Shown: positions 9,285 through 16,300 of the stretch, piece after piece
Position numbering within the stretch: position 1 is the stretch's first letter
Layout: every line of letters starts with the position of its first letter
From: an uncultured Olsenella sp.
GTDB taxonomy: Bacteria; Actinomycetota; Coriobacteriia; Coriobacteriales; Atopobiaceae
Length of the DNA stretch: 24,067 nt
NCBI GenBank assembly: GCA_900548775.1
Contig: URLM01000029.1
Location: 1-24,067, forward strand
Reading direction: 5' to 3'
The notes under the pieces: model-generated
The model's input: only the letters and a program-made list of their open reading frames with translations
Told to the model about the DNA's origin: nothing
Databases searched by the model: none
Made by a program: the position numbers and the translations under genes

Positions 9285-10331
9285 CTAAACCGTCACCTTG
9301 GGAAACACCAGGTCGAAGCGTGCGCCACCGATGGGACTGGCGTTGGATGCCGTGATCTGGGCGCCCTGGGCAACGAGCAGCGCGCGCGAGAGCGAGAGGC
9401 CGATGCCCACGCCGCTTGGGTTGCACACGTCCTCATCGCGGCGGGCGGGGGTGCCTGCGGCGGGGCCGGCCGTGCCGTGATAGAAGCGCTCGAAGACGTG
9501 GGGGAGGTCCTTCTCGGCAATGCCTGGTCCGGTGTCCTCCACGCATATGCGGCAGGCCACGGTGTCCTCGCGGGCGGTAATGCGCACGGTGCCGCCGGCG
9601 GGTGTGTGCTCCACGCAGTTCTTGAGCACGTTGGTCAGCGCCTCGCGAGTCCAGGCGGCGTCGCCCATGAACGAGCAGCCGGGCTCCACACGCGCCTGGA
9701 AGGTTACGCCGGCGAGGTCCGCGGCCACGGCGAGCGGATCTTGCGCCGCCTTGACCAGCGCGGACGCATCCACGCAGTGGCGCTCAAGACGCACCACGCC
9801 AGCGTCCAGGCGCGCGAGCTTGAGCAGTGACGAGACGAGCCACTGCAGCTGCTCGAGCATGCGTCCGCAGTCGCGCACGCGCTGGGAGTCCTCGGGCGTC
9901 GCGGCCGCCTTGCGCATGAGCTCAAGCTCGATGCCAAGCGATGTGAGCGGGGTTCTCAGCTGGTGGGAGATGTCGGCCAGGGCGTCGGCGAGCGCGTGCT
10001 TCTCGGCCTCGAGCTCCTCGTTCGCAACGACGAGCCGCGACACGGTCTTGTCGAGCTGACTGGCGAGAATGGCCAGCTCGCCTTCGCCCATGCCTTTGAA
10101 GCTCACGTTGCGCTCGCCGGAGAGCGCGCGGTCGAGGCGCTCGGAGAGTTCGGAGATGCGCCGGTAGCGCAGGGCGGTGGTCGTCGCGTAGAGCGCCAGG
10201 AGGACGCAGCCGCACGCGGCCACCCATACGGTCGCTGCGGGACCCGCCTGCGCCCAGGCGCCCGCGCAGCAGGCGGCGGTCGCGGCGGCGCCTATGCCGA
10301 GAAACGCGATGAACCTCGGGTCGCGTGGCAT
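9285..10331 (-). CDS. Intramembrane-sensing sensor histidine kinase
   Basis: A 348-residue membrane kinase. Two helices (about 8-28 and 32-52) are separated by only a few residues, so there is virtually no extracellular sensor. The dimerisation box is SHQLRTPLT with phospho-acceptor H123, and an HAMP-like/coiled linker precedes it. The ATPase domain has N-box NVLKNCVEH (N234-N238), G1 DTGPGI (266-271), F-box FERFYHG and G2 GVGIGLSLS. This layout resembles BceS-like kinases, which read the state of a partner ABC transporter rather than binding the drug themselves. It starts 4 nt after the response-regulator stop, with GGAG inside that gene, so the two are coupled. A partner relationship with the adjacent ABC exporter is inferred from gene order. 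Confidence 0.94.
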   Translation of the reverse strand: MPRDPRFIAFLGIGAAATAACCAGAWAQAGPAATVWVAACGCVLLALYATTTALRYRRISELSERLDRALSGERNVSFKGMGEGELAILASQLDKTVSRLVVANEELEAEKHALADALADISHQLRTPLTSLGIELELMRKAAATPEDSQRVRDCGRMLEQLQWLVSSLLKLARLDAGVVRLERHCVDASALVKAAQDPLAVAADLAGVTFQARVEPGCSFMGDAAWTREALTNVLKNCVEHTPAGGTVRITAREDTVACRICVEDTGPGIAEKDLPHVFERFYHGTAGPAAGTPARRDEDVCNPSGVGIGLSLSRALLVAQGAQITASNASPIGGARFDLVFPKVTV

Positions 10332-10335
10332 GGCT

Positions 10336-11013
10336 CTACTCCGCCGCGCGGTAGCCCATACCGCGAACGGTGCGGATGAGCTGCGGGTTTGCCGGGTCGT
10401 CCTCGATCTTGTCGCGCAGGCGGCGAATGTAGACCGAGAGCGTGTTCTCCTCGACGTAGGCGCCGGAGTCCTCCCAGAGGGCCTCGCGCATCATGTCGCG
10501 CGTCACGATGCCGCCTGCTTTGCTGGCAAAGAGCAGCAGCAGGCGGTACTCGACGGCCGAGAGGTCCAGCTCGCGGCCGTTCTTGGTCGCGCGGGCGCGT
10601 GCAGGGTCCACGGTGACGTTTCCCAGGTGGAGCAGGTGCTGCGTGGGCTGCGAGCGCCTGAGCACGGTGCGGATGCGGGCGAGCAGCTCGCGCGGGCGAA
10701 AGGGCTTCGCGATGTAGTCGTCGGCGCCCATCGAGAGGCCGGCGACGGTGTTGAACTCGTCGTCCGATGCGGTGAGGAAGACCACGGGCAGGTGCGGTCG
10801 GGCCTCCTTGAGAGCGCCGCACACGGCGAAGCCGTTGCCCTGCTCGAGCGTCACGTCGAGAAGCACGAGGTCGAAGGGCTTCTCGACGCGCGTGCCCAGG
10901 GCGATGGCGCCGTCCTGGCTGGGGGTTGCCTCGACGTCGTAGCCCTCGGAGCGAAGGAGCTCCGTGAGCGTGCGGACGATGTCCGCGTTGTCCTCGACGA
11001 GCAGAATGCGCAT
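10336..11013 (-). CDS. OmpR/PhoB-family response regulator
   Basis: A 225-residue two-domain transcription factor. The receiver domain has acidic residues E7-D8, phospho-acceptor D53 in LLDVT, T81 and K103 in AKPF. The C-terminal winged helix contains the recognition segment ENTLSVYIRRLRDKIE and ends GMGYRAAE. The ATG at 11013 gives the canonical MRILLVEDN start with GGGAGG upstream. It probably controls its own operon and the exporter genes downstream. I did not identify its binding site. Confidence 0.95.
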   Translation of the reverse strand: MRILLVEDNADIVRTLTELLRSEGYDVEATPSQDGAIALGTRVEKPFDLVLLDVTLEQGNGFAVCGALKEARPHLPVVFLTASDDEFNTVAGLSMGADDYIAKPFRPRELLARIRTVLRRSQPTQHLLHLGNVTVDPARARATKNGRELDLSAVEYRLLLLFASKAGGIVTRDMMREALWEDSGAYVEENTLSVYIRRLRDKIEDDPANPQLIRTVRGMGYRAAE

Positions 11014-11103
11014 GGCGCCTCCCGGTTGTGCGGCGGTTGCGTTGCGGTGCGGTGCCGGGGTTGCGACGGTTCGGCGCCCGCACGGCACGTTACCACACCA
11101 CAC

Positions 11104-11928
11104 TTACCACACCGTGAGCGGCGCGTCCTGTGCAGAGGCGCAGACGGTAAGGTGGCCGTCGGGGGTGCGAGCCTCCGTGAACGTCTCGTTTGTCGCCTCG
11201 GCTTCCACGGCGGCTGCCAACGCGCGCACGGCCACGCTGGGACGGTTGTTCTCCTGCGAGAGGTGCATACCCACGATGACCTCGGTCTCGTTGGTCACGA
11301 GGTCTGCCAGCGCGTCTGCGGCCTGGGCGTTGGAGAGGTGCCCGTGCCGGCCGTGGATGCGCTGCTTGAGGTAGCCGGGGTAGGGGCCGGCAGCGAGCAT
11401 GCGCTCGTCGTGGTTGGACTCGAGCGCGAGCACGCGGCAGCCGCTGAGGGCCTGGCCGGCCTCGTCGGTGAGGATGCCGGTGTCGGTGCAGTACCCCAGG
11501 GCGTCCGTGAGCTCGCCGTTCTCGTCTGTGGTCGAGAAGCGAAAGCCCACCGGATCCGCGACGTCGTGGCTGGTGGGGAAGACGGTCACGTGCATGCCGC
11601 ACAGCTCGAGCGCGTCGGTGTGGCCAATGACCTCGAACGGCAGCTGAGAGAGGCGCTCGCGCGCGGCGATGGTGCCGGCCGTGGCAAAGAGCGGGCCATC
11701 GAAGTGGTTCGCAAAGACCGGCAGGCCGGCGATGTGGTCCGTGTGCTCGTGGGTGAGAAGGACCGCCCGGACGTCGTCCATGTTGACGCCTAGTTCGCTG
11801 GCGCGCGCCAGCAGCGTGCGGCGGGCGATGCCGTCGTCGACGAGCACGCTGCCCTCGGGGCCTTCGAACACGGCGGCGTTGCCCTTCGAACCCGAGGCCA
11901 GGACGTGCAGGTGGATCTGTGGGGTCAT
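11104..11928 (-). CDS. walJ: YycJ/WalJ-type MBL-fold hydrolase
   Basis: A 274-residue cytoplasmic metallo-beta-lactamase-fold enzyme. It has the subfamily hallmark VLASGSKGN near the N-terminus, the metal motif HEHTDH (H60, H62, D64, H65), SHD with H121, TDTG with D149, ESNHD with H173, and the GH-x-S and HLSQENN segments near the end that typify YycJ. The family is tied to coordination of DNA replication and cell-wall metabolism and is encoded with the WalRK system in Firmicutes; 5'-exonuclease activity has been proposed. Here it lies 90 nt upstream of a two-component operon whose kinase is not WalK-like. The ATG at 11928 has GAGAGGA upstream. Confidence 0.9.
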   Translation of the reverse strand: MTPQIHLHVLASGSKGNAAVFEGPEGSVLVDDGIARRTLLARASELGVNMDDVRAVLLTHEHTDHIAGLPVFANHFDGPLFATAGTIAARERLSQLPFEVIGHTDALELCGMHVTVFPTSHDVADPVGFRFSTTDENGELTDALGYCTDTGILTDEAGQALSGCRVLALESNHDERMLAAGPYPGYLKQRIHGRHGHLSNAQAADALADLVTNETEVIVGMHLSQENNRPSVAVRALAAAVEAEATNETFTEARTPDGHLTVCASAQDAPLTVW

Positions 11929-12187
11929 GTGGCGGTTCCTCTCGGCAGTGTTGGGCGTGCGTTTGCGCGGGCTGCGTGCGGCGGCGCTGCGCAGCGGACA
12001 GCGTAGCAGCCTCACGCGACGTAAATTGTCGTGCCGTCACGGCTCCATGTGCGCGCCAAACCCCCGGCGCCCCCTCAGTCCCGGCGCCCGGGCGCCCCAG
12101 CGCCCCGGCACCCCGATCCTCCGGCACCCCCAGCGCCCCGGTCCTCCCGCCGACGCCCTCGCTCAGTTGCCGCCAGCGTCCATCCCG

Positions 12188-12284
12188 AAAAGTGAACACG
12201 AAATCAGCTATGGACAACGCGGGCTGACAGTAACTGGGCTTTTCTCGTCGCTCTCCCAGGAGGTCCTATTACGTGTTCACTTTT
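12188..12284. repeat. Inverted-repeat element A (97 bp)
   Basis: Begins with AAAAGTGAACACG (12188-12200) and ends with its exact reverse complement (12272-12284). Outside both ends is CCG, separated by one extra base on the right. Read on the minus strand, it carries AGAAAAGCCCAGTT starting 41 nt from its end, a core shared with element B at the same offset. See the finding on the repeat family. Confidence 0.85.
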
Positions 12285-12498
12285 TACGGCCCGGAATGCC
12301 CGGCGGTCCGGATAGCGCGACGCTTGGATTCGGGCATCTTGGAAATGGCTGCGACTAGGGCAGCACGAGCAACGCCAGAGCCTGGCGAGAAAACCAGCCT
12401 TGCAAGCTGCGGAAACTATGCCATTCTCGCCGCGAGCGCCAATACGTTGCGACGGCCAAGGTCGTTCTCGTCGTGCGCTGCGAAGTCCGGCGTCACAG

Positions 12499-12532
12499 CG
12501 GGACCAAAATCGCGCTACAGCGCCGAGTCCCG
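12499..12532 (-). terminator. Hairpin after the orphan gene
   Basis: Outer stem CGGGAC / GTCCCG (12499-12504 with 12527-12532) encloses a GCGC-TGTA-GCGC inner hairpin and a TTTT run on the minus strand. It starts 6 nt beyond the gene's stop at 12538. A 3'-end or termination role is plausible but the T-run is inside the outer stem. Confidence 0.4.
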
Positions 12533-12537
12533 TTCAA

Positions 12538-13728
12538 TCACACGCGCGTGGCGACGACCCCATGCTCGTCAAACGTTATCTCGTAACTCTCAATCGCCAT
12601 GCGGCCGCAATTGACCTCGGAGAGTTCCCTGCTCAGCGCCCTGCTCAGCCTTCTTCCCCTCTTCCCGGGAAGTAGCGACCAGATGAGCCGCTGGCGCTCT
12701 GCGGCGACCCCACGTCTTCTCAGCATGCGCCGCTGCTTCGAGTAGTCCCCCTGACCAGTGCGTTCGAGCAGCGACATCGCCTGCAGCATCACGCGATCAA
12801 TGCCCCCGCGCTCATAAAAGTCCTCTTTGGTTACCGGCAGGACCGAAAGCCCCTGGACGAGCAGGTCTCGGTCACGACGCTTGTCAGCTACCATTGAGGC
12901 CCGCATGGAATCGAGCGTCATACTGCCGGTTACGTCTGAGCTACCGGTGTCGGAGACCTCTTCCCCAAAGTGAGGTCCGCCATCATAGTTAAAACCAACT
13001 GTTGTCTTCTTCACGAGCGAGTCGGGCACTCGGCTCTTCTTATCAACCAGCGAAAGCAGTTCAGGTCGAGCAGCAAATCGTGGGTTGAGCTGCAGTTCAC
13101 CAAGCTCGTATCCCAGCTCATGAAGCGGCATTCGAGCAAAAGCGTTGAGGAGCGCCTCCTGCGGAGACCACGCCTCGTCCATGAGCCACTCTGCTACCAT
13201 GCGGCTTTGCTCAAGCCCGGCAAGACTGCGCGACTCCGAGACAAACAGCCTTATTTTATCCGCAGTGGTTACAGGTTTGATGTCATAAGTGACGTTGCCG
13301 TCGCGTGGGTCGCGGGCGTCGCGCGAGAACCGCCCGCAGAGTTCGAGTCCAACAAGAAGCTGCACAACAGGGGACATGATGGTGCCCATCTCAACAAAGA
13401 GCAGCTCGGGGCGAGGGATGCAAATGCCGTTTACCAGCTCGATTGTGGACTCGATGGGAAGCCCGCGCACGTAAACCGTGTTTCTTGCAGTCCGTGAACG
13501 GATGCGCGCGCCCGGCCGGGGCACCATCACTTGGGCTTTCCCGTGAACGTCCGACAGGCTGACCCCCACGGATTCCAGGCACGCAGCAATCCGCCTCCGC
13601 GTCCAGTACTTGCGCGGCCCGACCGACGGCGTCTCCAGGCGACCGCGGTTTGCCGTGAGCACGCGCCCCGAGCTTCTCCAAGCACGCAGGACGCAGAGGG
13701 CAGTGAGCTTGTTGAACGTTATTCTCAT
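12538..13728 (-). CDS. Orphan protein with AbiEi-like and DUF559/Vsr-like segments
   Basis: A 396-residue soluble protein that I cannot assign firmly. The central segment PRPELLFVEMG (106-115) followed by GLELCG (127-132) resembles the region after the winged helix in actinobacterial AbiEi/DUF559 relatives. Further on, YDGGPH (248-253), then ADKRRDRDLLVQGLSVLPVTKED (281-303), resembles the end of Vsr/DUF559 nuclease folds. The acidic residue expected before the DG is absent, so catalysis is doubtful. The C-terminal 75 residues are very basic (RRMLRRRG, GKRGRRLSR), suggesting nucleic-acid binding. The ATG at 13728 has AGGGAGG 5 nt upstream. G+C is visibly lower than in flanking operons, hinting at transfer. 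No partner toxin gene is adjacent. Inverted-repeat elements lie on both sides. Confidence 0.8.
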   Translation of the reverse strand: MRITFNKLTALCVLRAWRSSGRVLTANRGRLETPSVGPRKYWTRRRIAACLESVGVSLSDVHGKAQVMVPRPGARIRSRTARNTVYVRGLPIESTIELVNGICIPRPELLFVEMGTIMSPVVQLLVGLELCGRFSRDARDPRDGNVTYDIKPVTTADKIRLFVSESRSLAGLEQSRMVAEWLMDEAWSPQEALLNAFARMPLHELGYELGELQLNPRFAARPELLSLVDKKSRVPDSLVKKTTVGFNYDGGPHFGEEVSDTGSSDVTGSMTLDSMRASMVADKRRDRDLLVQGLSVLPVTKEDFYERGGIDRVMLQAMSLLERTGQGDYSKQRRMLRRRGVAAERQRLIWSLLPGKRGRRLSRALSRELSEVNCGRMAIESYEITFDEHGVVATRV

Positions 13729-13829
13729 GCTGGCCTCCCTTCGGACGCAGTTCCTTTGCGCTGCAGTGCGGCTCCCCCAACGGCAGCGTGGCGAGAGGGT
13801 ACGCCATCGGGCGCCCGGGTGGCTCTCCG

Positions 13830-13928
13830 GAAAGTGAACACGAATTCGAGCGGAGGATGCGGGTTGTCACAAAAGCCCTGTTGAGCGCTTGGAGCCAACG
13901 TGTGGCGAGAAGAACGTGCGCGTTCTTT
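13830..13928. repeat. Inverted-repeat element B (99 bp, one end decayed)
   Basis: Left end GAAAGTGAACACG (13830-13842) differs from the consensus by one base. About 97 nt further lies CGCGTTCTTT (13919-13928), which aligns with CGTGTTCACTTTT after loss of AC and two substitutions. The interior ACAAAAGCCCTGTT matches element A at the same offset. The position is 102 nt upstream of the orphan gene start. The right end is inferred. Confidence 0.6.
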
Positions 13929-14216
13929 GGTGTCAGATTCAAGGGGCGGGGAGGGGCCGGTGTGGGCGACTCCTGCCGAGAAGGACCGCGCTTGGTGGCC
14001 CATTGGGCGATGCTGCGACAAATTGCCGTAAGAAGCATCGAGGATAGTGACGTTATTATGCCCTGCTTCGGACAGCTTTCTGACCGAACAGGACATTGTT
14101 GGTGAGTGGCAATATTTTCATTGGTTCTCCATATCTATGGTGCGCCATTCAATGGCCTTGCATCGTTACGCGCTTGACCGGTGTGTGTGCTGCTCGCCGT
14201 TGCGTCCTGACTTGCA

Positions 14217-14334
14217 GCCGGTCGGTGTCGCCAACCCGGTGCTGTTGGCCCGGTGTTGCCGGCCCGTACGGCCGCTCCGCCGCCGGTCGGTGTCGCCAAC
14301 TCGGCGCAGTCAGCTCGGCGCAGCCGACTCGGCG
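14217..14334 (+). repeat. Short direct repeats
   Basis: GCCGGTCGGTGTCGCCAAC occurs twice exactly (14217-14235 and 14282-14300). It is followed by three CTCGGCG units spaced 14 nt apart (14300, 14314, 14328). Non-coding, between elements B and C. Confidence 0.8.
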
Positions 14335-14359
14335 TAACCAGCTCGCCTCCCGCCTCTCG

Positions 14360-14458
14360 AAAAGTGAACACGAATGCTGGACGTCTGGAGTTGGGGCCAA
14401 GAGGCGCGCAGTTGCCGAGAAGCCCGCAACTGCTTTAGCCGAAAACGTGTTCACTTTT
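14360..14458. repeat. Inverted-repeat element C (99 bp)
   Basis: Starts AAAAGTGAACACG (14360-14372) and ends with its exact reverse complement (14446-14458). With CG outside each end, the terminal repeats reach 15 bp. An internal hairpin, GCAGTTGC (14408-14415) with GCAACTGC (14426-14433), gives the element a cruciform-like design. CGAGAAGCCC in its loop recalls the core of element A. Confidence 0.85.
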
Positions 14459-14625
14459 CGGTCCCGCAGATAGCCCGCCCCGCAGTGAGTCCCGCCCTGC
14501 GGGGACGCACTGGGCCGTCGCGACCGTCGCAACCGTCGCCGTTGTCGCAACCGTCGCGGTCGCGGCCACGGCAGCGGCACGTTTCGGCACCGTCACCGGC
14601 CCGCCCGGCCATCGTGTCCAGCGGG

Positions 14626-14631
14626 TAGAAT
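14626..14631 (+). promoter_or_regulatory. Possible -10 box (TAGAAT) for tilS
   Basis: TAGAAT lies 79 nt before the tilS ATG, in GGGTAGAATCG. The expected -35 position is GCCCGG, a poor match, so only the -10 is supported. Confidence 0.4.
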
Positions 14632-14710
14632 CGTGCCCGTACACTCGCGCCGTCGCGCCAGAGCCTCACGTTGCGCCCGGTGCCAGCGGCCGGAAGGGAG
14701 GAGACCGCAC

Positions 14711-16246
14711 ATGCCAAGCGTTGCTCGCAGATACGGCCCCGGGGGAACCGGCAGCACCGCTCCCTTCGAGCGCCCGTCCCGCGCCACAGACGACGCCCTT
14801 CTCGCCCCCGTGGTCCTCATGGTCTCCGGCGGCGCGGATTCCACGGCCCTCCTGGTGCTGGCGGCGACATCCGCGCTGGACATCGAGGACGGCCGCGGCC
14901 GCGCCCGCATCGCCCGCGAGCGCCTCCACGTCCTCCACGTGAACCATCGCCTGCGCGGCATCGACGCCGACGAGGACGAGGAGTTCGTCCGCGACCTCGC
15001 CGCCCGCTACGGCATCCCCTGCACCATCCGCCGCGTAGACGTGGCCGCCCTCGCGGCGGCCTCCCCAGGTGGCAACGTGGAGAACGCCGGCCGAGAGGTG
15101 CGCTACAGCGAGGCCACCCGCCTGGCCAACGAGCTCTCGGCGCAGCTCGGCTCGCCCCGCTCGGCCGCGCGCATCCTCACTGCCCACACGGCCAACGACC
15201 GCGCGGAGACCTTCGTGATGAACGCCATCCGCGGTACCGGCGCCTCGGGCCTCTCGTCCATCCCGCGCCGGCGCAACCGCGTGGTGCGCCCGCTACTCGA
15301 CCGCACGCACGACGAGCTCTGCGAGTTCCTGCGCATGCGCGGCATCGTTTGGCGCGAGGACGACACGAACGCCGACACGCACTACCTGCGCGCCTACGTG
15401 CGCCACGAGGTCATGCCGGTCCTCGAGCGGAGAAACCCGCGCGTCGTGGCGAGCCTCTCGACCACCTGCGACATCCTCTCGGACGAGGACGCCTACCTCA
15501 CGGCCGTCGCCGCGCGCACCCTGCGCGACCTCACGCGGCGCACCGGCGAAGGCGCGCTTGCCCTGGACGCCGCGCGCCTCTCGGCCTGCGAGGTCGCAAT
15601 CGCCCGCCGCGTGGTCCGGGCGGCCATCCTCGAGGTCTGCCCGGATGCCCGTCTCGAGGCGCGCCACATCGCCCAGGTGCTCACGCTTGTCGCGGCGGGG
15701 ACGGGATCTGCGTCCATCCCCATGGGGGCAGAGGCTCGCGTGGAGTACGGCCTGCTCTTCCTGCGCGCCCGCGCGTCGGAGGCCCACGACTTCTCGGGCT
15801 GGCTCGAGGTGCCCGGGGAGCTCCCGCTCGGCGATCCCCGCCCGGGACGCGCTCCCGCGCACCTCTCGGCGCGCCTCCTCCCGGCGCCGGACGGTGCGGA
15901 CATCCCGGCGCTTGCCCTCTCGCACGGCCGCGAGTGGGCCGGCACCTCGGTTCTTCTCGACGCGCCTGCCTGCGGCATCGACCCCAGCCTGGGCGGCCGG
16001 CTCTGGGTCGACTCCCCACGCGCGGGCGACGTCTTGTGCCCCCTGGGCATGCATGGCCAGTCGAAGAAGGTCTCCGACCTGCTCAACGAGGCCCGCATTC
16101 CCGCCGCCGATCGCCCGCTCGTGCCCGTGGTGCGCACCTCGCCCACCGGCCCCGTGGTGTGGGTTGCAGGAATCAGGGCCGACGAGCGCGCGCGCTGCAC
16201 GACACGCACCTCACACTTGCTAGAATTGAGTCTCCGAACAGCATAG
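14711..16246 (+). CDS. tilS: tRNA(Ile)-lysidine synthase
   Basis: A 511-residue cytoplasmic enzyme that attaches lysine to C34 of the CAU-anticodon tRNA-Ile, using ATP, so that it reads AUA. It has the N-type ATP-pyrophosphatase P-loop SGGADST (39-45), HVNHRLRG (76-83), HTANDRAET (159-167) and the motif YLRAYVRHEVMP ahead of the linker. The C-terminal TilS domain includes PRAGDVLCPLGM and KKVSDLLNEARIP. It is longer than the E. coli enzyme (about 430) because of an N-terminal extension of about 30 residues and insertions. The ATG at 14711 has GGGAGGAG 7 nt upstream; an open frame extends further but would add a tail without homology. It heads the tilS-hpt-ftsH cluster. Confidence 0.94.
   Translation: MPSVARRYGPGGTGSTAPFERPSRATDDALLAPVVLMVSGGADSTALLVLAATSALDIEDGRGRARIARERLHVLHVNHRLRGIDADEDEEFVRDLAARYGIPCTIRRVDVAALAAASPGGNVENAGREVRYSEATRLANELSAQLGSPRSAARILTAHTANDRAETFVMNAIRGTGASGLSSIPRRRNRVVRPLLDRTHDELCEFLRMRGIVWREDDTNADTHYLRAYVRHEVMPVLERRNPRVVASLSTTCDILSDEDAYLTAVAARTLRDLTRRTGEGALALDAARLSACEVAIARRVVRAAILEVCPDARLEARHIAQVLTLVAAGTGSASIPMGAEARVEYGLLFLRARASEAHDFSGWLEVPGELPLGDPRPGRAPAHLSARLLPAPDGADIPALALSHGREWAGTSVLLDAPACGIDPSLGGRLWVDSPRAGDVLCPLGMHGQSKKVSDLLNEARIPAADRPLVPVVRTSPTGPVVWVAGIRADERARCTTRTSHLLELSLRTA
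16218..16226 (+). promoter_or_regulatory. Extended -10 (TGCTAGAAT) inside the end of tilS
   Basis: A TG-N-TAGAAT extended -10 lies 20 nt before the tilS stop and 74 nt before hpt. The local sequence is AT-richer than the rest of tilS. No good -35 hexamer, which extended -10 promoters often lack. It could drive hpt-ftsH separately from tilS. Confidence 0.4.
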
Positions 16247-16300
16247 ACGGCGCGTCGGCCGAGAAGCGCGGCCGGCGTCCGTCGGGAGTGGAGGATCGCA

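Larger units (their letters stand above)
11929..12537. other. 609-nt gene-free stretch, repeat-rich
   Basis: No convincing coding frame on either strand. It contains a degenerate C-rich tract built on CCCCGGCRCCCC units (about 12061-12150, G-rich on the minus strand), one 97-bp inverted-repeat element (12188-12284), and a lower-G+C stretch (about 12340-12500) that resembles neither neighbour. The end next to the orphan gene holds a hairpin. Confidence 0.7.
13729..14710. other. 982-nt gene-free stretch with two repeat elements
   Basis: No coding frame I would defend. From left to right: the leader of the orphan gene, element B (13830-13928), an unusually AT-rich stretch for this genome (about 14030-14165), a block of short direct repeats (14217-14334), element C (14360-14458), a run of GTCGC-type repeats (about 14517-14567) and the tilS leader. 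No tRNA-like cloverleaf or transposase remnant was seen. Confidence 0.7.

Noticed and set aside
10294..11793. 499-codon plus-strand frame over the response regulator and walJ
   Set aside because: Both genes on the minus strand have complete motif sets; this frame is their shadow.
12273..12614. 113-codon plus-strand frame starting in element A
   Set aside because: It begins inside the terminal repeat, runs into the end of the orphan gene, has no ribosome-binding site and no recognisable sequence.
13788..14105. 105-codon plus-strand frame through element B
   Set aside because: No ribosome-binding site or domain, and it reads through the repeat end; composition looks non-coding.
13929..14216. 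tRNA, small RNA or transposase remnant in the AT-rich gap
   Set aside because: No T-loop or anticodon arm pattern and no transposase-like peptide seen on either strand; only composition is unusual.
12188..14458. CRISPR array
   Set aside because: The repeated 13-mer is too short, alternates orientation and is irregularly spaced apart from the paired ends; no cas genes are present.
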